64,000 bases of DNA from Micrasema longulum (Eukaryota > Arthropoda > Insecta > Trichoptera > Brachycentridae): positions 62,001 through 126,000 of the forward strand of contig JAGVSM010001257.1 of assembly GCA_022494885.1 (NCBI GenBank), in the 5' to 3' direction. Of the stretch, positions 55,071 through 64,000 are shown one piece after another. Each line of letters begins with the position of its first letter. Positions within the stretch are counted from its first letter, which is position 1. Made by a program: the position numbers and the translations under genes. Below the pieces are notes generated by a model. That model saw nothing but the letters and a program-made list of their open reading frames with translations, was not told where the DNA came from and searched no databases.

Positions 55071-55250
55071 TGATCGTGTTGTGGTCCCGTGGCTAGTGTG
55101 CCGGACTCACGGCTCAAAGGTCCGTGGTTCGGATCCCACTCTACCCCAACTTGATCCCATTTTCTAATAGTGAGTTATTTACAACTCGTTGAAAATGGCC
55201 CTCATAATAAATTATTTGGTTAAATCATAAAAACGTAAATATTAAAAAAA
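55071..55250 (+). mobile_element. SINE-B copy 6 (well preserved)
   Basis: GATCGTGTTGTGGTCCCGTG, GCCGGACTCACGGCTCAAAG, B box GGTTCGGATCC (55126-55136), CACTCTACCCCAACTTGATC, AACTCGTTGAAAATGG and TTATTTGGTTAAATCATAAA. One substitution in the B box. Confidence 0.85.
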
Positions 55251-57524
55251 ATAGCACGATCAACATATATTATAAGATTTCGAGCTAATCCATGCCCATA
55301 TTGTAATGTTTGTAAGTTATTGTCAAATGGTTTAGTAAATGTGTTATATTTAAAACATGAATATTAATTTACAATTTAACACGTGTCATTGTGTTAAAAT
55401 CGCCGGTTTAAATTCTTTCAAAAAGGAAAAAATAACAATTTCGTATTTTATACATTTAAATAAAAAAAGAACCATTTTTCAATTCGTGTGTTTTGAAACC
55501 CGCAAAATGGCAAACCTCTCAACACGAGTAGTTCAGTTGGTCATCAAACCAGGTTAGTTTTCTATCTAGAATGCTTTCCCCGGTCACAGGTGCTCAGTTC
55601 CGTATTACATCCCTCAGTATCGTCCGCTCCCTGCACTAGCACTGTGGGGCTGGGGTACTCGATTCGTGCCGACCGCTTTTCTGTAATCTCGGCTGGGAAT
55701 TTGCCGCTTTGTAGGGAATTAATTCAATTGCATCGCAAAAAGAAAATCACTACAAATGTCTTGTTTAGAACTTGATGTTTTCTGTAATTAAATCAAACGT
55801 CTGCATGGTCTCTGCTAGTAAATCAATCTAAATTTAAATACAATTAAACAAAAAGATACGCATTACGGTCGTTATCTAATTATTATTAGATCTCGAAAAA
55901 CCTTTTTGTCGGTTTTATGTTTTAGCGTCGTAAAACGACGCAGCGTAGTAATATTTAGTTTCCAATTAGTACATATTCTTTAATCAACTTTTCATTATTG
56001 AAAATGTAATTGGTTATGTAAAAAAATAGGCATTGTTTTTTTATAAAATCACTTACGAAACAGACGTTTACATCACTTTTAAATTATTGTTTATTTGGAT
56101 TTTCCAAAGCGCATATAAAAACGTTAATTTAGGTACTGTTAAATTTTTGTGAGTTGCATAAATACTGCGCCTCTGTACAAATATTGAAATAATAATAATA
56201 TGCCACAAAAAAAAGGGAAGTGATATTAGCCCATTGCAGGTAAAGTGAACCAACTGACTAAATGGTGAAACTTTTGTATTCAAAGTTATAAATTTGTGAG
56301 TTTTTGCCTATTTTTTTATGTAAATTGTTTGAAAAATTTTAACTCACATGTACGAGTATGTTTTGTATAATATGAAGATTCAGGAAAATAGGTTTTTGGA
56401 TTATATTGATTAAAAAAAAAAAGCTAGCGATGAGTTTACTTCACTTTTAAAATATCATGGCATAAATTCGCATTATGCGTCAGATAATGTCACTATATTA
56501 CGAATTTACGACTCCCTAATACATACATTTAATGATAATTTCTATGGCTTTGCAATACTTCATAAATCTAGTTAATTAAACGTCTAAAGTGACAATAAAA
56601 GCGATGATTCAAATAATATTAGTCAAAATAGACACCATTGACGCTGCCTTTATATCACTCGAAATTGGATTTGGTTAGAGATATTGAAATAATATCCTCG
56701 CCGCCGGAGTATAGCTGGGTGAGATGGGGACACGTCACCCCCAGCCACAGCCACCCGCTGTAGAGAACAGGGGGGGTAATTGACGCTCACAGCTCGCAGT
56801 CGTCGGCGTCAATCCTCTGGGAAGGTTCCGCCTGAACAACGTGGATGTTTACCTCTATTGCTTAAACGGCAGCCACTTTATCGGCCATTCGGCACATTTT
56901 AGAAACATTGCCGGTTTATGAGTTACCAGTTACCACACCATTAACTTTACATTATCATGCACATGATTCAAGATCCTATGTGCCTAAGAGGATATTGTGT
57001 TTGTAAAGTTTTATCTATGAATTGAATTGAACTGTTTTTATAGCTATATAATGTGGTAAAAAAAAATATTTTTGAAAACGGAATGCTGTGTGTTGGTTTA
57101 AAAAAAAAATTAATTCATTTCTAAATTACGGAAAAAAAATTTGACTGAATTCTTCACTATAACTCTAGACTATAATTCCTTAAAGGTTATTTCGTACCAT
57201 GTGTCGTACCCATTTCGTTTTCTTAGCCTTAGTTTGGCTTAGTATAGTGTTCTCTCCCAAAAATCAATAGGCCGGTCACGCGTAAGGAAGCACTCTGTAA
57301 TATCTTCTTCGGCGTCGGTCGATTCTTCGCAACACGGAGCACACCCAGAACGAACCCAGGACACTCTAAACAGGGAACGTGGAGGTACTGAAGTCGTGGA
57401 ACACTCAGAATGCAAAGTTTAAAACGACATAATACACCATATACAGCAGCGTGCACAGGATTATTAATCAGGGTAGACAGTTGGAAAAAAAGATTAATAA
57501 CTCAACTGGAACAAAAATACTTCT
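55251..57524. other. No gene supported; G+C-rich patches
   Basis: Patches at 55570-55720 and 56690-56840 are richer in G+C and unique in the window. In the second, ATTGACGC (56779-56786) and GCGTCAAT (56816-56823) are perfect inverted octamers. At 55507-55548 an ATG frame (MANLSTRVVQLVIKP) runs into a donor-like GTTAGT, but no promoter or acceptor supports it. Confidence 0.35.
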
Positions 57525-57958
57525 TTTTTTTTTCGTACATATATTTACATAGAAATATAATTACAAAAATACACTTTAGAAAAACACATCTTAAAATTAA
57601 GCTATAACATAAATTGGAAAAAATGCCCACAAAGACTTCAGCGTCTGAGCGTGGGCCATTCCTTTTTTTAATTATTAATAAGTTTATAGTATAAAATATG
57701 GTATGACATGACCATGAAAAGAAAAGAAAAGAAAAAGAAATGAAAAACAAAATAAACATATGCTGATATTACGAAAACATAATTTATTTGCAGTATGCAT
57801 ATAATTTTTAATTTTAATCAATTTTTTTAAAAGAAGGTGTCTATCTGTTCCTTCCATGCTAATCCAAGACAACCTACTTTAAACTGTACCAGTGATTTAA
57901 TGTTTTGTAATTCCTTAGTTAGACGATTGAAGGATCTTGGACCAACATATCTTATCCT
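57525..57958 (-). pseudogene. Non-LTR ORF2 last residues and 3' region
   Basis: Minus strand: RRIRYVGPRSFNRLTKELQ, then NIKSLVQFKVGCLGLAWK, the terminal GP-x-x-FN-x-L-x-x-x-x-x-x-x-x-S-x-x-x-FK pattern of non-LTR ORF2. The 3' part contains GGCCCACGCTCAGACGC and closes in an A-rich stretch near 57525-57535. The right border coincides with the damaged left end of T1 copy 2. Confidence 0.65.
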
Positions 57959-57962
57959 TCTT

Positions 57963-58561
57963 GTAAAACGAACGCAAAATTAGGACATCATACGATTTTG
58001 CCATTTTAAAACGAATGTTTTTTTTAAATCGCGCAATAATAAAAAATAAAAAAAACTAAATTAGATTAAAACAATATTTTTTAAATGTGTTTCTGTTAAA
58101 AAACATACTTAAAAGTTTTATGTAACTAAAATATAATTACTTTTAGACCGGCAGATTACGCCATTTCAAATTTAGACTGAACTTGGGTATCTGGGTTCTC
58201 AATAAAGACTAAGTATTGAACTAAAATTTGTTTTAATAATTTAAAGATAATAAATTGAACATGAAAGTGGCCGAAGCCGAATTTTAATATTTTGATTTTG
58301 AAAAGAAATACAAGCATTTTAAATCACATACATTTTTGTGACATTTTCCTTTATTTCTACGTAAAATCATGCTTTCGGTAATACTAATACCTGGCTACCT
58401 AAAACGATAAGGGCAGGTCTGAAGGTCGTAAAAACGTTAATAAGATGTTGTTATAAATTAAATATTACAACCAGAATTACCTTTGTTTTTAAAAAAAAGA
58501 GAATACAATTCCATAAAAAAAGTTTCAACTAAAGTATTTCATTTTTTTTTTAATTACAGCC
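57963..58561. mobile_element. Non-autonomous DNA transposon T1, copy 2 (rearranged)
   Basis: The left end keeps GTAAAACGAACGCAAAATTA and CATACGATTTTGCCA but lacks the outer GGCTGTAGTCTG and TTAA. The right end keeps TACAGCC followed by TTAA (58562-58565) but lacks the inner part of the TIR. The block at 58411-58540 (CAGGTCTGAAGGTCGTAAAA, TTTCAACTAAAG) is in the same orientation as 18746-18876, while the block at 58306-58384 is the reverse complement of 18899-18975. The two copies therefore differ by an internal inversion. Confidence 0.8.
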
Positions 58562-58565
58562 TTAA

Positions 58566-58971
58566 GCGACATCAATACAATATGTACAAAACTGTTCAGG
58601 AGTGCAGTTTTAAGTTTGTAAAGTTGCTTATTTGTCTTTGTTTTCACGTCACTTGTTATAAATATGCGATAGCGATTTAGGGGGAGATGAAATATTAATG
58701 TTCAGTGAGTGCAAACGGTACGACATGCGCATTTTATACATTTGATGTTAAAATGTAAAAAAATCGTATTTAGCACTTTGACGACTCCAAAAGATTTTAC
58801 CACATGTCATATTTTTAGTTTTTATTGGCGTTTGTAAATTTATTTGCCTATTGTAGCCGTAGTCATTTTAAACAGTTTTAAAAAATGTGCTTGGGTAAAC
58901 AAAAATTTACCTATACCTACATTATATCTGAACACAGGAAACAATCAATTACTGGGATTACAGATAATGTA
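58566..58971. other. No gene recognised
   Basis: A+T-rich. The 65-codon frame ending at 58680 starts inside T1 and is not supported. Confidence 0.5.
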
Positions 58972-59120
58972 GTGGTCAAGACGCTTGACTCACAGACGGA
59001 AGGTTCCGGGTTCGATTCCCGGTGAGAACACAAAAATTAAATGTGATTTTTCTCAAGCCTGGGTGTTCTGTGATGTAATTCACCACTGTAATTGGGCCTC
59101 CTGGCCTGTTGTGGTGCAAA
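58972..59120 (+). mobile_element. SINE-D copy 1
   Basis: ATGTAGTGGTCAAGACGCTT, GACTCACAGACGGAAGGTTC, B box GGTTCGATTCC (59009-59019), CGGTGAGAACACAAAAATTA, a body with CAAGCCTGGGTGTTCTGTGA, and a 3' end GGGCCTCCTGGCCTGTTGTG before a 9-base A-run. The first bases of the head (compare 20945-20960) are replaced. Confidence 0.82.
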
Positions 59121-60012
59121 AAAAAAAAGTTAAATCAGAAAACAGTGCACGGTGAAAGCACTGCTTTCACACGTCCGAAAACCGGTTTGAAGACTGAGGG
59201 TCTTCCTATCGGTTTCGCAAATAACTTATGTAAATTAATTTAATAAACCGCTATTTTAATTGAATCCAACCCTACCGCTTTTATTTTTCCTTTCTGTAGT
59301 TTGGCGACAAACAGTGAATAGAGAAAATACACTAAACACACGAAGCTCCATAAACACGCGGCACACACCACGTGACACTTGTTCACTCAGCTATTTGCGC
59401 CTACAGCCAACTTTTGGTACCGCTCAATTAATTTCGGAATTCGCCCAAGAGTTCCGCCACCAGTGCCTGATAATTGTTTCATGAATTTCCAAGTAATAAG
59501 TCTTTTGAAGTACAAATTTCTGTTTTATAATGAGGCGCTCAACAGTGAGAGACTTAAGCTTCGTCTTCGCTAACTACTGGTATTATCTCTGAAGAGACGT
59601 GTTTCCAGAACATCACATAATAAATAAACAGCCTTCGAGAATAACCAAATTACACCGACACGCAAGTAAATAAGCGTGCATAATTAATCAAACATCGTCT
59701 CGGATTGTGTATTTATTTTGTTACTTGATTTTTCGGTGAGATTTTCACAGTTACTAACATTCATTCGTTTGTATTATGTAGTTATAATTTTGGCGTAATT
59801 TTTAATTTTAGTAACAAAGTATTAAATCTCTTTACATAATAATTTACTTCTCTCATTTCCACTTCTTTATTTTTTGCTAAGAAAATAAGCTATGCGTCTA
59901 TTAACATAATTTATTATGGGCACGTATTTATTTGAAAGAATTCTTATATTTCATAGTGTAAACTCACTTTGAAATTACAATATTTGAGTTTGTCCAAATG
60001 TTCGTAGAGAAA
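59121..60012. other. No gene proven; terminal-exon-like frame
   Basis: A pyrimidine tract ending TTTCCTTTCTGTAG at 59299 is followed by a frame of about 60 codons (WRQTVNRENTLNTRSSINT onward) ending at 59484, with AATAAATAAA at 59620. That could be a terminal exon, but the protein is not recognised and no upstream exon can be joined with confidence. Confidence 0.25.
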
Positions 60013-60195
60013 AGACTGGATTTCACCCCCTCGGGAGTCATTAAGATTAACAAATTACAACAGGGATGAAGAATAGTTCAAACATAGGCAAAATGGTGAA
60101 TGTTACACAGTGTGTAAAGTGGCCACTTAAACCAGCCAATTACAGGTCATAAGTCCTGTAAATGCCTTGACGTCCATATTCCCTCACTTTGAAAT
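60013..60195. mobile_element. MITE M4, copy 2 (inverted, decayed)
   Basis: GACTGGATTTCACCCCCTCG, AAATTACAACAGGGATGAAG, AATGGTGAATGTTACACAG, TGTGTAAAGTGGCCACTTAA, CCAGCCAATTACAGG and TCATAAGTCCTGTAAATGCC are the reverse complement order of 34141-34398. One inverted end is degraded. Confidence 0.7.
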
Positions 60196-60988
60196 ATTGT
60201 AATAAATAGTGTGCATTACTATTCCTCCCTCTTTTCTTCACATGTGAGTTATCAAACCACGAACCTTTCCTTAATAATATTATTTCTTCGCCAATAATCA
60301 GAATCAACGCTACTGCATATCCTAAGTAAATGCACTAGAGTATTCTAGTAAGTTAATGTTAAGAATTAAATCCAGTATTTGTACGCAAAAAAATACCTAC
60401 TCAAAGTATTATTTAACATGTTGAATAATAACTCTTAAGAAGTTCAAATGAAATATCTGCTTATTAAATAAACTGTAACGCACAAAGATATTGAAATAAA
60501 TAATTAATTCATACAATAAGGTATTGTTCGGTTAGCTTGTAGGTTGTCAGCTATTTCCAATAAATAAAGTCGTTCCTCATCCGGTTAATCCATTTGGAAT
60601 CCAATACCTTGCCACATCCACCAGTTTACTTATGTATGTACGTATAACGTATCTAAAATTCACTGAATCTGGTTGAACTTTTAACCAATTTTCCAACGCA
60701 AATGGAAAAAAATGGCCGGGAAGGTGTTTTAAGCGCGGATTTATTTACTCCCAGCGCTCCCCGCTTGTGTATTTTTAATCCTCTCCCATTCTCCACCCCC
60801 ATCCCCACCCCCGGATGACAACACGATTCCCATTTTCAAATCTGTCATCAATAAATTACACAATAAAGGCTTCTTTTCGTATATTCATTTTTGGGCAGAT
60901 TAAATTGCGTTCGTTTTTTTTACAAATGAAATATGATAAATTGTTGATTCTTTGATTATTCTATTTTAATAAACCTATTATTCTGGGT
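60196..60988. other. No gene recognised
   Basis: At 60780-60815 a C-rich run (CTCCACCCCCATCCCCACCC). No repeat partner or open frame of note. Confidence 0.5.
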
Positions 60989-61215
60989 ACCTGTTACCCT
61001 CATCTGCTCTCACATAACGATGTAAAGGGCTCTGCATTGGTGCTGTAATTATCTTGATTAATTTTGTACATGTAGGTGATAACAGTTCAAGATCTGTGAA
61101 TTTTCGTAGTGAAAAACATACCTTTAAATTAAAATGTTGTGTCGACGGTGTCTGAAAACTAATCTCGGAACCCCTTGCATGGTATTTAAACGCACTAATC
61201 ACTACTCCACGAGAC
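60989..61215 (-). mobile_element. SINE-A copy 6 (old, diverged)
   Basis: Minus strand: GTCTCGTGGAGTAGTGATTA, GTGCGTTTAAATACCATGCA, AGGGGTTCCGAGATTAG in place of the B box, then a body with CTGAACTGTTATCACCTAC and AATGCAGAGCCCTTTACATC. All boxes are mutated. Confidence 0.65.
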
Positions 61216-63269
61216 AAACATTGTATTATTACGTTCGTATTTATGCCGGTTAATGTTGTTTGCGAACTCGGCTTAAAGTTTTAGCTTTGTATGTAGGCGT
61301 TAATGTGGATCAATTATTTCGAAGAAAGCTGCCGGCCTTTGTATGCGGCGGTTTGTTGTATCGATTTATATACGATTCAAGGGGAAGGGTTGTGGGCCAA
61401 GGTTACAACAAAAAAGAAAACTGTTCCTTATCAAAATCCAGACAAGAAAGTACTCTAACTTTCTTCATTTTACAGAACATAAATATTTTAAGCTCCGTCA
61501 TTATTCAGGTCGTATCGGGGACCTTTTGAATTACTTTTCGCATTAGTTCCCATTCACTTGTCCGCTTTTCTTTTATATTTTAGTTTTTAGGAAACTTCGG
61601 AACCAAGTCATGCCACACTCAAGTGACGCTGTAGAAATGCTTTCTCTCAAGTTGACGAGAAGCTTAAAATAGTCACTCATTTTTTTGCGTTCAACCACTA
61701 GCCCTCAAATAAATAAATGCTTTTTCTCATAGCGTATTGAGTAATAATGCTTGGTTTTTTAAATGCTCATCCAAGTGTTTTGAAAATATAAAGTATTGCA
61801 ATGAAAAAGGCCCTCTTAAAAATTAAAAACAAATCTAGTTTTAGACTACAAAGGTCAATATCATCAATTATTAATTTAAAGTAAGATAATAAACTAACTT
61901 TATCATTTGCATAAATATATTTAGAAATGTGAACTTGATAATTTTACGATGTTCTACTCCAGTGCGAAAATTGCTCACAAAATTAAACATTATATCTGTA
62001 TTTTAAGTTAACGGAAGGTGCCAAATACGACTAAGTGCTATCAAATAATAAAAATTAAAAGTTTTCTTACAATTTAAGAGAACCATGATTGATTGACGTT
62101 TTTCTTTAGTAAAATTTTTCTATGCCCCTGTAATTTTTAAACTCATATCGAGCGATTTTTCACATCACTTAAGAGTGTATATTAATAGGCATTTTGAGCG
62201 AATAGTATTGTATCAGTTCTTAATCATTTAAATCTACATAGCATCCACCCATATTTCGCCAATACACTTTTAATCCAATTTTAAAAACTAAGCTATCGGT
62301 ATCTTGATTGTATTATGTATTTAAACATTGCTCGGGTGTGTAACGTATAATTTCCAGAAAATTCGTACGTTTAGCGTGTCACGTGATCGTTAAATTTACC
62401 CGCCCCGTGACGTCAATGACTTCAGCCTTAAACAATAAATTTAATAAACAAATTATGAATGATTTCCCTTTGTTTTGACCTTATCTAAATTTATAACATT
62501 GTAAATTTTTATCATCCTTGTACTTTATGGGTCATTTTATTTAGAAAACCGATAAACGTTTCTCATAAACTTTTCCCGAAAAGTGTCGAAATTGTAAATC
62601 ATAGATTTTTAAAGATATATCCGTGAAAGGTAATAATACGGTTATACATTTTGGAATAATGGTGGAAAAATGAATCTGCATGTATTGAAATACTTAAAAA
62701 AATATTTAAACTTCCGACGGTAAGATTCGTCGGTTATATGATACATTAAATCGCAAGAAAGTTATAACGCCTCTGTATATATTATATATTTTTTGTCTTT
62801 GTTATATTGATCTTTGTCTTGCACTTGTGGTATTTTTGTTATGTATTTACATTTGCGTACTAACTTCGGATTCGTCAATCAAGACAAAATCAATAACTGC
62901 AACAAATTTAACATATCGTCACCCTAACTTGTACAACTCGTAGTTACACGTAAGTACACAAATGGTCAAAAATAATATTTTGGCGTTTTCTGTTAGGTCT
63001 GCAAATAATCTATGCGTGTGGAAAACTTGTATGCGTTACAGTGTTCCATTTTTTTTAATAAAGAAAAAACTTCGCTATCATTCGTAGCTGAAATAAAAAC
63101 AGTTTTTACTCTCCCCTAAAAAAAAGACAGTTAGGGCGAGTTTTACAAGTAAGGCAAACGATATTAATTTCCTATGTATTAGTAGCATCAACTGATCCCA
63201 CGTTCGATCAACAGTTTCAGTAGAATGCTCCTCGTCTGTTCCCCGCGCACGTGTGGTGTGACACCACTA
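61216..63269. other. No gene recognised
   Basis: Overlapping plus frames at 61260-61546 have no motif. At 62380-62415 a CACGTG hexamer and a TGACGTCA palindrome lie 22 bp apart in otherwise A+T-rich DNA. No repeat partner seen. Confidence 0.4.
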
Positions 63270-64000
63270 ACCTCTAGCTTCAGTCTATTGATAACGCGCG
63301 TACCTCGTGTGCCACGGTGCATCGATACAAATTAGGGAGATTGGCGGCTACATGCTCCATCCAACACTGCACACGTTTGCCTCGCACGAAGGGGAGGCAG
63401 GTTGCGCGATGTACCGACAACCTGCATACAATATACGTGCTGTCTGAAATCACGCGATAACTACTACTACTTCCATCACGCCATTTCTCCGTAGGGGTAG
63501 GCAGAGAGAATGAACCGCCGCACACGTCTATCCTGGTATACATTTCTAGCTCCTTTCACATTCACACATCTTGTCATACATGCCCTTCGGTTCTGCCTGT
63601 TTTTGACATGACCAGACTTAAGGTTTTGGTTTATCTGATCATGCCACGTCTTCCTCGGTCGCCCTCGTCCCACGTTACCGTTCATTCTCGACATACATAC
63701 ATGTCTTACTATTCTTTCGTCATCCATTCGTTCTACGTGACTAATCCATTTCAGAGACCCTTTCTTAATCTTATCAATTATACCTGACCCAGATTTACAC
63801 TCTCGCCTGATTTCATCATTCGCAACCCTGTCATTCATTGATTTCCCACACATTTGTCTAAGATATCGCATTAAGACCGCGTTCACTCGGCTTTCATCCT
63901 TCCTCTGCCAGTTCCATGTTTCACTTCCATACATAAGTGTTGGAACTAAAACTCCGTTTAGCTTCGATCGACATATTTTTATCACCAATTACTGTGCTTA
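63270..64000 (-). pseudogene. Non-LTR ORF2 C-terminal region, at the window edge
   Basis: The 170-codon minus frame (63476-63988) reads LVPTLMYGSETWNWQRKDES, then VNAVLMRYLRQMCGKSMNDR, KGSLKWISHVERMDDERIVR, GRGRPRKTWHDQINQNLK, NRRACMTRCVNVKGARNVYQ, DRRVRRFILSAYPYGEMA. The order LYGSETW, RMxxxR, GRGRPRxTW, NRxxCM, AYP is the well-known C-terminal part of a common lepidopteran non-LTR ORF2. The frame begins at a TTG and an in-frame TAA lies just upstream, so it is a truncated or broken copy rather than an intact gene. The segment 63270-63475 is probably its 3' untranslated region. Confidence 0.88.

Noticed and set aside
55507..55548. First coding exon MANLSTRVVQLVIKP with GTTAGT donor
   Set aside because: No promoter, no acceptor upstream, a weak donor, and an A+T-rich surrounding. 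Too little to support.
1..64000. CRISPR arrays, bacterial operons, rRNA genes, phage or plasmid modules
   Set aside because: No regularly spaced identical repeats, no ribosome-binding-site-led gene runs, no rRNA signature; all signals are eukaryotic repeats.

Overview
This 64 kb window is A+T-rich eukaryotic DNA without one complete host gene. I read it as a gene desert or the inside of very long introns in a lepidopteran (moth or butterfly) genome. The evidence is indirect: many decayed 3' ends of insect-type non-LTR retrotransposons, a dense set of tRNA-derived SINEs, many short terminal-inverted-repeat (TIR) elements, and two dispersed sequences I associate with lepidopteran genomes (an RTE-like 3' end near 9.3 kb and an element near 25 kb starting with GCGGACCCGACAGACG). 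No rRNA gene, functional tRNA gene, CRISPR array or operon was seen. Family names (SINE-A to -D, R, T1, H1, M1 to M6) are local labels used only here.

Non-LTR retrotransposons: about fifteen pieces, nearly all 5'-truncated and keeping only the end of ORF2 plus a 3' tail. Three keep recognisable catalytic-domain sequence: a reverse transcriptase piece with FADD at 13.95-14.83 kb, one with YADD at 48.8-49.6 kb, and an RNase H piece at 15.2-16.2 kb. All are broken by stops or frameshifts. The longest open frame (170 codons, at the right edge) is the ORF2 C-terminus of one of them.

SINEs: SINE-A (seven copies or pieces plus one fragment), SINE-B (seven), SINE-D (two), and SINE-C (three), which joins an extra 5' head of about 120 bp to a SINE-A-like tRNA region and body.

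DNA transposon remnants: a hAT-like pair (25.7 and 47.6 kb) with 8-bp target duplications; a TTAA-flanked pair (18.7 and 58.0 kb) in which one internal block is inverted between copies; a short piggyBac-like element (48.5 kb); several MITE families with two or three copies; and a hAT-like terminal sequence at 20.9 kb. Insertion history can be partly read: a SINE-B lies inside a family-R copy at 32.4 kb, and a SINE-A plus flank at 38.4 kb is duplicated at 42.4 kb, where it was later split by 246 bp.

Possible host content is thin: a 59-bp exon-like block at 22.24 kb and a 30-bp microexon-like block at 39.53 kb, both on the + strand with good splice signals and phase-compatible, plus a weaker terminal-exon candidate at 59.3 kb. 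I could not identify the gene. Several G+C-rich non-repeat patches could be conserved noncoding DNA. No system of interacting genes is visible; the main interest is the transposon structure.
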